DNA from: an uncultured beta proteobacterium
GTDB taxonomy: Bacteria > Pseudomonadota > Gammaproteobacteria > Burkholderiales > Burkholderiaceae
Direction: 5' to 3'
Assembly: GCA_903935355.1 (NCBI GenBank)
Contig: CAIZRK010000038.1
Span: 1-58,110 of the forward strand
DNA: 58,110 nt
Part shown: positions 1-11,674 of the stretch, piece after piece
Position numbering within the stretch: position 1 is the first letter of the stretch
How the letters are laid out: the number at the start of each line of letters is the position of its first letter
The notes under the pieces: generated by a model
The model's input: the letters and a program-made list of their open reading frames with translations, nothing else
Databases searched by the model: none
Told to the model about the DNA's origin: nothing
Position numbers and translations under genes: made by a program

Positions 1-2494
<2,494 letters not shown>

Positions 2495-2647
2495 TCCTAT
2501 AACGAGCACCATTGCTAGTAATCGTTAAAGGCTTTACTTCTACTTCTGACATGTTTGCCGTAATCCAAACTGTAAGTACTTGTTAAGAACTTTGTAAAAC
2601 TCGTTTGATATTACTGATTGATGATTCAATCTTTACCCTTATTACAT

Positions 2648-2679
2648 TGTCTAATGCACTCTCAAAGATACATTAGACA
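2648..2679 (-). repeat. Inverted repeat in the 16S-23S spacer (probable processing hairpin)
   Basis: Two perfect 9-nt arms, TGTCTAATG and CATTAGACA, are separated by 14 nt between tRNA-Ala and the 23S 5' end. A stem here would lie on the 5' side of 23S in the precursor. Its role in RNase III processing is inference. The pairing partner downstream of 23S is outside the window. Confidence 0.55.
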
Positions 2680-2691
2680 CTTTGCTTACTC

Positions 2692-2708
2692 AAATTTTTA
2701 AAGAACAG
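2692..2708 (-). promoter_or_regulatory. Spacer boxA antitermination element
   Basis: The minus strand reads GGCTGTTCTTTAAAAATTTG, which contains the core TGTTCTTTAA of rRNA boxA. It lies between tRNA-Ala and 23S, the usual place for the spacer boxA bound by NusB/NusE. The similar element in the leader near 4694-4709 supports the call. Confidence 0.7.
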
Positions 2709-2764
2709 CCATAAATGGCAAAACTAAACGATTCAATATTCGCTTAGTTTTGACATTTAGATGA

Positions 2765-2840
2765 TGGTGGAGGATGACGGGATCGAACCGACGACCCCCT
2801 GCTTGCAAAGCAGGTGCTCTCCCAGCTGAGCTAATCCCCC
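2765..2840 (-). tRNA. tRNA-Ala (anticodon TGC)
   Basis: The 76-nt minus-strand gene includes an encoded CCA end. It folds as a cloverleaf with acceptor start GGGGGAT, D-arm AGCTCAGCTGGGAGAGC, anticodon loop CTTTGCAAG and T-loop GGTTCGATCC. It sits in the 16S-23S spacer together with tRNA-Ile, the standard spacer pair of proteobacteria. Confidence 0.97.
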
Positions 2841-2870
2841 AACGTCCCACTAAGTTTTGTTTCTGGCTGG

Positions 2871-2947
2871 TGGTGGGTCTGGTAGGACTTGAACCTACGA
2901 CCCCTGCGTTATCAACACAGTGCTCTAACCAGCTGAGCTACAGACCC
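2871..2947 (-). tRNA. tRNA-Ile (anticodon GAT)
   Basis: The 77-nt minus-strand gene has encoded CCA, acceptor start GGGTCTG, anticodon loop TTGATAA and T-loop GGTTCAAGTCC. It lies first after 16S and 30 nt before tRNA-Ala, as is standard for an rRNA spacer. Confidence 0.97.
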
Positions 2948-2960
2948 GTGGCTTTTATTG

Positions 2961-4692
<1,732 letters not shown>

Positions 4693-4693
4693 C

Positions 4694-4709
4694 TAATTTT
4701 TAAAGAGGG
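4694..4709 (-). promoter_or_regulatory. Leader boxA antitermination element
   Basis: The minus strand reads CCCTCTTTAAAAATTAG, carrying the boxA core CTCTTTAA between the promoter and 16S. Together with the spacer copy it marks this as an antiterminated rRNA operon. Confidence 0.65.
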
Positions 4710-4753
4710 CTGATTTGTTTTTTATTTATAAAAACATTCAGCAGAGAGATGAG

Positions 4754-4782
4754 ACTATATCCTATCTTTAGCACTTCGTCAA
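4754..4782 (-). promoter_or_regulatory. rRNA operon P1 promoter
   Basis: The minus strand has a -35 hexamer TTGACG (4777-4782), a 17-nt spacer and a -10 hexamer TATAGT (4754-4759), close to the sigma-70 consensus. It lies about 210 nt upstream of the 16S 5' end. The rest of the 4541-5023 gap holds the leader and an A/T-rich stretch that could act as an UP element. I see no gene in that gap. Confidence 0.75.
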
Positions 4783-5023
4783 CACCTTTCGTAGTCTATT
4801 TCTTTAATAAACTAGGGTTTTTTCTGATAGAGAAAAATAGTCCATTTAAATCAGATACATAGAATTTTGAAAAAAAATTATCTTTTTTTGTATTCAAGAT
4901 TTTTAGTGCAGTTTTTTAAAATTAGAATCTCAAGCAGTTCTTTTTTATGTGTTTTTTGTGCCTTAAAGAGACATTATTAGGGAAAACCCTTTATTTTTCT
5001 TGGGATACTGCTAATATGTTGCT

Positions 5024-5680
5024 ATGCACAAACTACTAAAGAAAAATGTCTCATCTACCAAGCTCCAAAGACAGGGGCTAGTCGTGCCTATTCGGGAGCT
5101 ACATGCAGGCTACCGGGAGCAGGTTCTTAGTCATTTTCTACAGCTGAGCGACGAAGATCGCCGTCTGCGCTTTGGCACTCAAACTTCAGATGAGGTAGTA
5201 CATCACTATGTAGAGCACATTGATTTCAATAAAGATACTGTCTTTGGTAGTTTTGATGCCCAACTTAATCTGATTGGCATGGCTCATTTAGCCTACCTCC
5301 CTAAGTCTATTGGTGCCCCCCATGCAGCAGAGTTTGGCGTTTCAGTACTTCCACAGGGCCGTGGGCAAGGCATCGGCACAGCCTTGTTAGAACGTGCTGC
5401 AGTGCACTCTCGCAATACTCGTATCGAAACCCTCTTTGTTCATTGTCTAGCTAACAATAAGCCCATGATGCATTTGGCTCAGAAAGCTGGAATGCAGGTT
5501 GAATTTGCTTATGGCGATGCTGATGCTTATCTTAAATTGCCGCCAGCAAACCCAGGAACCATTGTGCAAGAGGCCGCCAATGAGCAGTGGGCCGACTTTG
5601 ACTATGCGCTCAAGCAAAACTTAAAGCGCTCAAACAATGCCTGGTGGTGGTTCTTGGGCAGGCCAGCACTAAGAAACTAA
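5024..5680 (+). CDS. GNAT-family N-acetyltransferase
   Basis: The 218-residue protein has the GNAT acetyl-CoA binding motif QGRGQGIGTALLERA around residues 115-130, preceded by the EFGVSVLP strand typical of the fold. The segment LANNKPMMHLAQKAGMQ matches the later helix and strand. The substrate cannot be told from sequence. It is a single gene reading toward the cytochrome gene. The two stop codons overlap (TAA at 5678-5680 and TAG on the other strand at 5677-5679), so the 3' ends are fully packed. It is transcribed divergently from the rRNA operon, and its promoter must lie within the 4783-5023 A/T-rich region. Confidence 0.85.
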   Translation: MHKLLKKNVSSTKLQRQGLVVPIRELHAGYREQVLSHFLQLSDEDRRLRFGTQTSDEVVHHYVEHIDFNKDTVFGSFDAQLNLIGMAHLAYLPKSIGAPHAAEFGVSVLPQGRGQGIGTALLERAAVHSRNTRIETLFVHCLANNKPMMHLAQKAGMQVEFAYGDADAYLKLPPANPGTIVQEAANEQWADFDYALKQNLKRSNNAWWWFLGRPALRN

Positions 5681-6030
5681 TGGCTAGTGGGGGCGCCCCG
5701 CAATATCCAAAGCGTCAGAATAGATAAATCTGCATCATTCATTTTTGCATTTGCTGGCATTGGAACAACTCCCCAGGATCCCGAGCCACCTTTAAGAATT
5801 TTGTTTTTTAAAAAGACTTTAGCATTTGGATTGCCGGCATATTTTTTTGCAATGTCTTGAAAGCTAGGACCAACAATTTTTTTGTCGCCGGCATGACAAC
5901 CCAAGCAGGCATTGTGCTTAGCAACTGCTTGCGCCTTCAGATCATCGCCATCGGCCCAAACTGATCCTTGACAGAAAAGCAAGAGGGCACCAATCATTAC
6001 TAGAATTTCATGTCGCCACAAAAAATACAT
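5677..6030 (-). CDS. Small c-type cytochrome (class I, c551-like)
   Basis: The 117-residue protein has an N-terminal hydrophobic signal segment (about residues 10-26, ending SVWA) and one haem site CLGCH near residue 43. A distal methionine in VVPMPAN is the likely sixth haem ligand. Size and motifs fit a periplasmic class I monohaem cytochrome that carries electrons between respiratory complexes. It follows dolP by about 22 nt and probably shares its transcript. An internal Met at residue 12 is an alternative start. The redox partner is unknown. Confidence 0.85.
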   Translation of the reverse strand: MYFLWRHEILVMIGALLLFCQGSVWADGDDLKAQAVAKHNACLGCHAGDKKIVGPSFQDIAKKYAGNPNAKVFLKNKILKGGSGSWGVVPMPANAKMNDADLSILTLWILRGAPTSH

Positions 6031-6052
6031 TTATTTTTTACTTAGTAAATGA

Positions 6053-6700
6053 TTAGTATTTTGGGGGGCTACTAGGTTGTGAATCATCAGCTTTTCCCTG
6101 CTTTTCTAAGCGCAATTTTTCAGCATCAGAGATGATTTCAAAATCAGCATAAACCTGCTTCACGCCGCTGATATCACTTGCAACTTTCTTCGCACGGTCT
6201 GCCTCATTTTTTGTGAGTAGCCCCATCAAATACACATTGCTTCCTTCGGCCACAATTACCATTGAGTTAGAGGGAAGTTGGTCAGTAAAAATCATTTGGG
6301 TTTTTATTTTTGATTCAAGATAAGAATCATTAGCACGTTCGGTAAAGGTGCTATTAGGTCCTACAATTAACTCATTAATTACAGAGCGGACATTTTTATT
6401 GGCTTTTGCATAGGCACCAGCCTGCTCCTTAATGTCGACATTTTTTACTTCGCCCGTGAGCAATACTTTTTGATTAAATGAAGTGACGTTGATATGCGCG
6501 CTATCCCCAAAACGCTTATCTAGAGCATTCTCAAGCTCAAGACCAATACCCTTATCTATCGCTTGTACCGCTGGCGTGCGTCGATCGGCCATTACACTTG
6601 CCCCTGCAGCAACACCACCAACTGCCAATACTCCGCATGAAGATAGAAATGCAGTGAGCGTTAATACAACCAATACCTTGCTGAGTAGCTTCATGCGCAT
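6053..6700 (-). CDS. dolP: BON-domain outer-membrane lipoprotein, DolP/YraP-like
   Basis: The 215-residue protein has a lipoprotein signal with lipobox LSSC near residue 22. Two BON domains follow, the first around residues 50-115 (ending INELIVGP) and the second around 120-195 with GVKQVYADFEI. E. coli DolP, with the same plan, helps keep the outer membrane intact. It lies directly downstream of diaA, as in E. coli, which supports the name. The C-terminal tail is polar and low-complexity. A second ATG two codons in is possible. Confidence 0.82.
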   Translation of the reverse strand: MRMKLLSKVLVVLTLTAFLSSCGVLAVGGVAAGASVMADRRTPAVQAIDKGIGLELENALDKRFGDSAHINVTSFNQKVLLTGEVKNVDIKEQAGAYAKANKNVRSVINELIVGPNSTFTERANDSYLESKIKTQMIFTDQLPSNSMVIVAEGSNVYLMGLLTKNEADRAKKVASDISGVKQVYADFEIISDAEKLRLEKQGKADDSQPSSPPKY

Positions 6701-6728
6701 GTCAAATACTTTCTTAAATTTAAAGCGA

Positions 6729-7331
6729 TTAATCGAGTAAGAGGTGATCTACGCCATCGCATAAACCATGAAGCAATAAAAGATGGGTTTCTTGAATCCG
6801 CGCAGTGCGCGTAGATGGCACGCAAAGATGAGTATCGCCTTCACCTAATAAGTTAGCAATTTGCCCGCCTCCATTTCCAGTCAAGGCAATAATGGTGATG
6901 CCCAACTTTTTGGCAGCTTCGATTGCCTTCACTACGTTTTTAGAATTTCCAGAGGTGGAGATGCCTAACAAGATATCGCCTTTCTTTCCAAGGCCGCGGA
7001 CTTGTTTACTAAAAACGTCGTCGTAACTGTAATCATTTCCTATGGCAGTCAAGATAGAAGTATCAGTAGTTAGAGCAATTGCAGCCAACTCTTGGCGCTC
7101 TCTTTCAAATCGGCCAATGAGCTCAGCTGCAAAATGTTGCGCATCTGCAGCAGATCCACCATTGCCACATGCCATAATTTTTCCGCCGGCACGCAAACAA
7201 TCTGTCATGGCAACAACACCCTTCGCAACGAATTCAGGAAGAATCTTTTCACCCTCTTCCTTTACTGCAATGCTATCAAGAAAGTGTTGGGAGGCGCGGG
7301 CGCGTAAACGTTTAAGTGTCTCTTTATCCAT
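6729..7331 (-). CDS. diaA: SIS-domain protein DiaA (DnaA initiator-associating factor / phosphoheptose isomerase-like)
   Basis: The protein has a full SIS fold: CGNGGSAADAQHFAAELIGRFE, then LLGISTSGNSKNVVKAIE and IIALTGNGGGQI, ending with a conserved RIQETHLLLLHGLCDGVD stretch. The family includes GmhA, and synteny (divergent from rsmI, followed by dolP) favours DiaA. In E. coli DiaA binds DnaA and promotes timely initiation. The ATG at 7331 is preferred over a TTG six codons upstream. A GmhA-type activity cannot be excluded from sequence. Confidence 0.82.
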   Translation of the reverse strand: MDKETLKRLRARASQHFLDSIAVKEEGEKILPEFVAKGVVAMTDCLRAGGKIMACGNGGSAADAQHFAAELIGRFERERQELAAIALTTDTSILTAIGNDYSYDDVFSKQVRGLGKKGDILLGISTSGNSKNVVKAIEAAKKLGITIIALTGNGGGQIANLLGEGDTHLCVPSTRTARIQETHLLLLHGLCDGVDHLLLD

Positions 7332-7421
7332 GCCAATATTATGCGCCAAAGTAGGCCAGTTAATTCAGTCTCTCCCTAGTAAACAAAAAGCAACGTATCC
7401 TCTATCTTATTCATTTGACCC

Positions 7422-8345
7422 ATGGAAAAGATATCCCCTATGGAACTGAGCTCCTTTGCCTTTTTAAAACAGCAGGACTTGCCTGCTGGCGCTCTCTATA
7501 TGGTCGCCACCCCCATTGGCAATCTGGGCGACATTACCTTGCGCGCCCTACATGTTTTGAATGCTGTTGATGGTATTGCATGCGAGGATACGAGGCATAG
7601 TGCCGCATTACTACAGCAATTTGGTATTCACAAGAAATGCCTTGCTCTTCACGAGCACAATGAAATGGAGGGGGCTCAAACTGTTATTAGGCATCTTGCC
7701 AACAGCGAACGCTGGGCCTATATTTCTGACGCTGGAACTCCGGGGGTTTCAGATCCTGGCGCAAGACTGGTTAATGAAGTTCAAAAAGCAGGTTTTCGTG
7801 TTATTCCGATTCCGGGCGCAAGTGCTGTTTCTTCTGCTATCTCAGCTAGCGGATCGGTAATGCTTTCCTCGGGTGGGCGCTTTCAATTTTTGGGCTTTTG
7901 GCCAAATAAGACGAAAGAGCGCAATGCGCTTCTTCAGGATATTCTGAGTAGCCCTAAAACCAGTATCTTTTTTGAAACGCCACATCATATTCGCGAAACA
8001 CTCTTGACATTGCATGCTCACCTAGACCCTGATGGGCAAATCATGATCGGAAGAGAGCTCACTAAAAAATTTGAGCAGATTGTAACTATACGTGCTGCCG
8101 ATATCCCGCAATGGCTTGAGCATTCGCAAAGCTTAAAGGGGGAATTTATTATTCTAGTGGCAGGGCGACAAGCGAGCGCAGATCAGACACCCAAGCATAC
8201 ATCCCTCATACTTTGGGCCGATGCGCTCAGCCCTTATCTAGGAAGTAAAGAGATTGCGGCAATCCTTGCGCAAACTCTTGGGCTTAGCAAAAAAGAGGCT
8301 TACCAAGTGGCCTTAGATGCTAAAAATTCCAGTGGGCACGAATAA
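7422..8345 (+). CDS. rsmI: 16S rRNA (cytidine-1402-2'-O)-methyltransferase RsmI
   Basis: The 307-residue protein has the tetrapyrrole-methylase-like fold of RsmI: LYMVATPIGNLGDITLRAL near the N terminus, then CEDTRHSAALL, YISDAGTPGVSDPG and IPGASAVSSAI, and FFETPHHI later. It uses SAM to methylate the ribose of C1402 in the 30S decoding centre. It is divergent from diaA across about 90 nt. The ATG at 7440 is a possible later start. A strong terminator follows at once. Confidence 0.95.
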   Translation: MEKISPMELSSFAFLKQQDLPAGALYMVATPIGNLGDITLRALHVLNAVDGIACEDTRHSAALLQQFGIHKKCLALHEHNEMEGAQTVIRHLANSERWAYISDAGTPGVSDPGARLVNEVQKAGFRVIPIPGASAVSSAISASGSVMLSSGGRFQFLGFWPNKTKERNALLQDILSSPKTSIFFETPHHIRETLLTLHAHLDPDGQIMIGRELTKKFEQIVTIRAADIPQWLEHSQSLKGEFIILVAGRQASADQTPKHTSLILWADALSPYLGSKEIAAILAQTLGLSKKEAYQVALDAKNSSGHE

Positions 8346-8369
8346 AAAGCTGGGCATTGCCAGCTTTTT
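8344..8369. terminator. Bidirectional Rho-independent terminator
   Basis: A perfect 10-bp stem, AAAAAGCTGG / CCAGCTTTTT, surrounds the loop GCATTG. The run of T on one side and A on the other lets it work for rsmI (plus) and for the converging cytochrome gene (minus). The stem ends 17 nt before the cytochrome stop codon. Confidence 0.85.
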
Positions 8370-8386
8370 ACTGCTACGCTAAAAAA

Positions 8387-8893
8387 TTACTTGGCAGCCT
8401 GTGCTTCTGTTGCTGGCGCCTTTGGCTCTGATAATTTACCACCAGCTGAATTTGATAAATAAACCACCGCACGACCCAGCTCATAGTCGCTAATATCAGC
8501 AGGACTTGCACCGCCGCGTGCCGGCATAGCGCCTTTGCCCTTCACAACTGAAGCTAACAGGCCGTTATATCCCTGTCCCAAGCGCGCAGACCAAGCCCCC
8601 ACATCACCAAACTTTGGTGCGCCTGCTGCGCCACTAGCATGGCAAGAAGAGCAGACTGCTTTATATACTTGTTCGCCAGATTGAATCTCGCGTGGAGCGC
8701 TCGCATCTTTAAAATTTAACTGCGCTACTGGCTTGATCAACTGTTCGGTTGTAGTGGTGTTCTCGCCACGCTTACCGCTATTTACATAAATCATCAACAA
8801 TAAAATAATGATGAGTGGCACAAAAAAGCTTGCAAACACCATGATGATCATCTGTTTAGGGGACTTAATTAGGCTGCCGTGCTCATTGCTCAT
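8387..8893 (-). CDS. Membrane-anchored c5-type cytochrome
   Basis: From the ATG at 8893 the protein has about 168 residues. It has an N-terminal transmembrane anchor (QMIIMVFASFFVPLIIILLL region), a linker, and a single haem domain with CSSCH followed by a GAPKFGD segment and later KGKGAMPARGG, where Met is the likely axial ligand. This is the cytochrome c5 pattern of periplasmic electron carriers. An upstream ATG at 8968 would add 25 polar residues without family support, so the later start is preferred. Confidence 0.85.
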   Translation of the reverse strand: MSNEHGSLIKSPKQMIIMVFASFFVPLIIILLLMIYVNSGKRGENTTTTEQLIKPVAQLNFKDASAPREIQSGEQVYKAVCSSCHASGAAGAPKFGDVGAWSARLGQGYNGLLASVVKGKGAMPARGGASPADISDYELGRAVVYLSNSAGGKLSEPKAPATEAQAAK

Positions 8894-8999
8894 AAGGTTT
8901 TTATCATTTGACGGGTTTGTAGGGGTTGCTTTGGCGTGATTATAACTAGAGCGGCGAAGTATTGGCACTTACAATAGCGAGGTTACCGTTTTTTTGCTG

Positions 9000-9075
9000 G
9001 CGCCCGTAGCTCAGTGGATAGAGTATTGGCCTCCGAAGCCAAGGGTCGCAGGTTCGATTCCTGCCGGGCGCACCA
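9000..9075 (+). tRNA. tRNA-Arg (anticodon CCG)
   Basis: The 76-nt cloverleaf has acceptor GCGCCCG, anticodon stem TTGGC/GCCAA with loop CTCCGAA, T-loop GGTTCGATTCC and an encoded CCA. It reads CGG arginine codons. It stands alone, about 80 nt before the desaturase gene. Confidence 0.97.
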
Positions 9076-9155
9076 ACCTTGGGGTGTTTTGACCTATATC
9101 ATGCGTAAAATTGCATTAAAGGCTATCATTTATACTTAAATTATTGATTCCACAC

Positions 9156-10298
9156 ATGTCAAATCACTTAAATCCGAGCCTTTCTGAGCCATCCATCACT
9201 AACCCCTTAGCTCCAAGCCTGCCTTTGCCACATCGGAAGATTATCCGAAGCTGGCTAATTCCGATGGCACAGGGCGAAACTGGCAGAGCTATCATGCTTT
9301 TGATGATTGATGCCACCCTCTGGCTAGGCTGTATTGCCGGCACGGTTTTTGTGGAAAACGTTTTAGTCAAAATCCTCTTTGGCTTGGTTGCCGGCTTTGT
9401 TACTGGGCGTATATTTATACTAGGGCATGATGCCTGCCACCAAAGCTTTACGCCTAGTCGTGAGCTTAATAAGGTCCTAGGACGCATTGCCTTTTTGCCG
9501 TCCTTAACCCCATATAGCTTATGGGATGTTGGGCACAATGTCGTACACCATGGTCAGACCAATTTAAAGGGGTTTGATTTCGTTTGGGCACCCCTTTCTA
9601 AAGCAGAATTTGATGCTTTACCCGCTTGGCGTAAAAGACTGGAACGTCTTTACCGTAGTGGCTGGGGCCCAGTTTTCTACTACCTAATAGAAATCTGGTG
9701 GAGGCGTGAATATTTTCCTAATGCCCAAAATAAGCCCGGGGATCGCCCCATCTTTCTCAAAGACAATCTATTGGTCACTGGCTTTGCCATTATTTGGCTT
9801 ACCTGCCTTATTGCCGGTGCAATTGCCACAGGCCAGTCAATTTGGCTTGGCTTAATTACTGGCTTTGTAGCTCCCTTCCTATTTTGGAATGGCATGATCG
9901 GCTTTGTAGTATATGTACACCATACTCATCCATCAGTTTCTTGGTATGACAAAAAATCTGAGTGGTTACGTGCGCAACCTTTCGTATCAACCACTGTCCA
10001 TTTAACCTTTAACTGGATTTGGGGGGCTTTAGTTCATCACATCATGGAGCACACCGCCCATCACGTGGATATGAGCGTTCCCCTCTATCGCCTAAAAGAG
10101 GCTCAAAATACCTTAGAAACTATCCTTCCAGACCGTATATTTGTACAAAAGTTCTCTTGGGGCTGGTATTTTGATACCGCTCGGAAGTGCAAACTCTACG
10201 ACTTTGAAAACAAAGCGTGGCTAGATTTTGACGGTAATAAAACGGCTGATTCAGTGCGAGTTGTGCTGAGCCCTGCCCCAGTTGCACAAAACGGGTAA
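9156..10298 (+). CDS. Membrane fatty acid desaturase
   Basis: The roughly 380-residue protein has several hydrophobic segments and the three histidine clusters of membrane di-iron desaturases: GHDACHQ (HxxxH), HNVVHHG (HxxHH) and EHTAHHVD (HxxHH) near the C terminus. Such enzymes introduce a double bond into acyl chains using O2 and reduced electron carriers, which adjusts membrane fluidity. The pattern resembles the delta-12/omega-3-type group, but regiospecificity cannot be read. The ATG at 9156 is preferred over a TTG four codons upstream. Confidence 0.9.
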   Translation: MSNHLNPSLSEPSITNPLAPSLPLPHRKIIRSWLIPMAQGETGRAIMLLMIDATLWLGCIAGTVFVENVLVKILFGLVAGFVTGRIFILGHDACHQSFTPSRELNKVLGRIAFLPSLTPYSLWDVGHNVVHHGQTNLKGFDFVWAPLSKAEFDALPAWRKRLERLYRSGWGPVFYYLIEIWWRREYFPNAQNKPGDRPIFLKDNLLVTGFAIIWLTCLIAGAIATGQSIWLGLITGFVAPFLFWNGMIGFVVYVHHTHPSVSWYDKKSEWLRAQPFVSTTVHLTFNWIWGALVHHIMEHTAHHVDMSVPLYRLKEAQNTLETILPDRIFVQKFSWGWYFDTARKCKLYDFENKAWLDFDGNKTADSVRVVLSPAPVAQNG

Positions 10299-10339
10299 AA
10301 TAGATCCTCTGTATAAGATTTGGATTGCCCGGATTGCCC

Positions 10340-10525
10340 ATGACTACCTCTACTCCAGCTGCCACTCAAGACACCTCTCAGAGCCTTAAATTTTGCTCTT
10401 CTTGTAGCCGTGAAAAGCGCTTGGAAGGGGGCACTTGGATTCCGACAAGCAATCGCAAGCAGCGCTGGATTTGCGCTAGTTGCCTATACAACCGTACGCA
10501 TCGTACTGGTTCGGCTAAAACCTAA
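10340..10525 (+). CDS. Small protein with two CxxC motifs
   Basis: The 61-residue ORF has a polar Thr/Gln/Ser-rich N terminus, then CSSC and, about 28 residues later, CASC. The paired CxxC spacing suggests one zinc-ribbon-like fold. It lies about 40 nt after the desaturase on the same strand. I do not recognise a named family. Coding is supported by the regular cysteine pattern and position, but the function is unknown. Confidence 0.6.
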   Translation: MTTSTPAATQDTSQSLKFCSSCSREKRLEGGTWIPTSNRKQRWICASCLYNRTHRTGSAKT

Positions 10526-10552
10526 ATTTCTTCCTAAGAACTATTGGCTTAC

Positions 10553-11191
10553 CTAATCCCCTACATAGGGATTAGTTTGGCGCTCTTTGCCAAACGTAGA
10601 CATAGGGCCATGTCCAGGAACAAATTGGACATCATCTCCTAGTGGCCATAGCTTTGTTTTAATCGCATGAATGAGGTCTGCATGGTTACCGCGGGGGAAA
10701 TCTGTTCTGCCAATGGAGCCAGCAAATAGGACATCACCGACTAAGGCCAACCTATCCTCCTTATCGAAAAACACCACATGACCCGGAGTGTGGCCAGGGC
10801 AATGCAGAACTTCTAAATCAACATTGCCAACTTGAACATGGTCACCATCCTTAAGCCAACGGGTAGGGACAAATGCCTTTGCATGACCAAATCCAAATCG
10901 AACAGATTGTTCTGGCAATTGGTCTAACCAAAACTGCTCCTCCATTTGCGGGCCCTCAATCGGGACATTTAACTGATCGGATAAATCCTTTGCAGCCGCA
11001 CAATGATCAAGGTGGCCATGAGTTAGCAAAATCTTTTTAACTGTACCTCCCAACTGCTCAACACCCTCAAGAATTTTATCTATATCACCGCCTGGATCAA
11101 CGATCGCTGCATCACCGGTTTCTTGGCATACCAAGATAGAGCAATTTTGCTCAAATGGCGTAACGGGAACAATTCCTAATTTGATGGGCAT
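10553..11191 (-). CDS. MBL-fold metallo-hydrolase, glyoxalase II-like
   Basis: The 212-residue protein carries the metallo-beta-lactamase metal site HGHLDH near residue 60, then CPGHTPGHVVF, GDVLFAGSIGRTDF and a final VPGHGP. The set matches small glyoxalase-II-like hydrolases (YcbL type), usually thioesterases with two metal ions. The substrate is not known. It lies convergent with the small CxxC gene and divergent from gcvH. Confidence 0.88.
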   Translation of the reverse strand: MPIKLGIVPVTPFEQNCSILVCQETGDAAIVDPGGDIDKILEGVEQLGGTVKKILLTHGHLDHCAAAKDLSDQLNVPIEGPQMEEQFWLDQLPEQSVRFGFGHAKAFVPTRWLKDGDHVQVGNVDLEVLHCPGHTPGHVVFFDKEDRLALVGDVLFAGSIGRTDFPRGNHADLIHAIKTKLWPLGDDVQFVPGHGPMSTFGKERQTNPYVGD

Positions 11192-11261
11192 AAAGAACTT
11201 TTAAATGAGTAAATGACTAGTTTATGGCTAAGAAGCTAGAATATATCTCACAGACCAAGTA

Positions 11262-11654
11262 ATGATGACACACGACACCTATAAATTTGCGCCAACACAT
11301 GAATGGGCCTCTCAGGAGGGGGATGGACTTGTTTGGGTCGGCATTAGCGAGCATGCGCAAGCGGCGCTTGGTGACATCATGTTTTTCCAAGCGCCTAAGT
11401 TAGGTCAACAAGTGAAGCAGGGTGAAGCAGTTGCCGTCATTGAATCTGTAAAAGCAGCTAGTGATATTCACTCTCCCATTAGCGGCGAGATAGTGGCCTT
11501 GAGCGAACAGGTAGATATAAGCCCAGGAATGGTTAATGAAAATCCTTATGGAACTTGGTTATTTAAGATCAAGCCTATATTTTCTGAAAAACTTGCTTTA
11601 GAGCTTGATCAACTGATGGATCTTGAACAATACAACGTTAGCGCTAGAACTTAA
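11262..11654 (+). CDS. gcvH: Glycine cleavage system H protein
   Basis: The 130-residue protein has normal GcvH length, with a YKFAPTHEWASQEG N terminus and the lipoyl-lysine loop VIESVKAASDIHSP. The lysine in that loop carries lipoate, which shuttles the aminomethyl group among GcvP, GcvT and the lipoamide dehydrogenase. No gcvT or gcvP lies nearby, unlike the usual operon. Two adjacent ATG codons (11262 and 11265) are possible starts. Confidence 0.95.
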   Translation: MMTHDTYKFAPTHEWASQEGDGLVWVGISEHAQAALGDIMFFQAPKLGQQVKQGEAVAVIESVKAASDIHSPISGEIVALSEQVDISPGMVNENPYGTWLFKIKPIFSEKLALELDQLMDLEQYNVSART

Positions 11655-11674
11655 AAAACGGCAAACTAAGCTTT

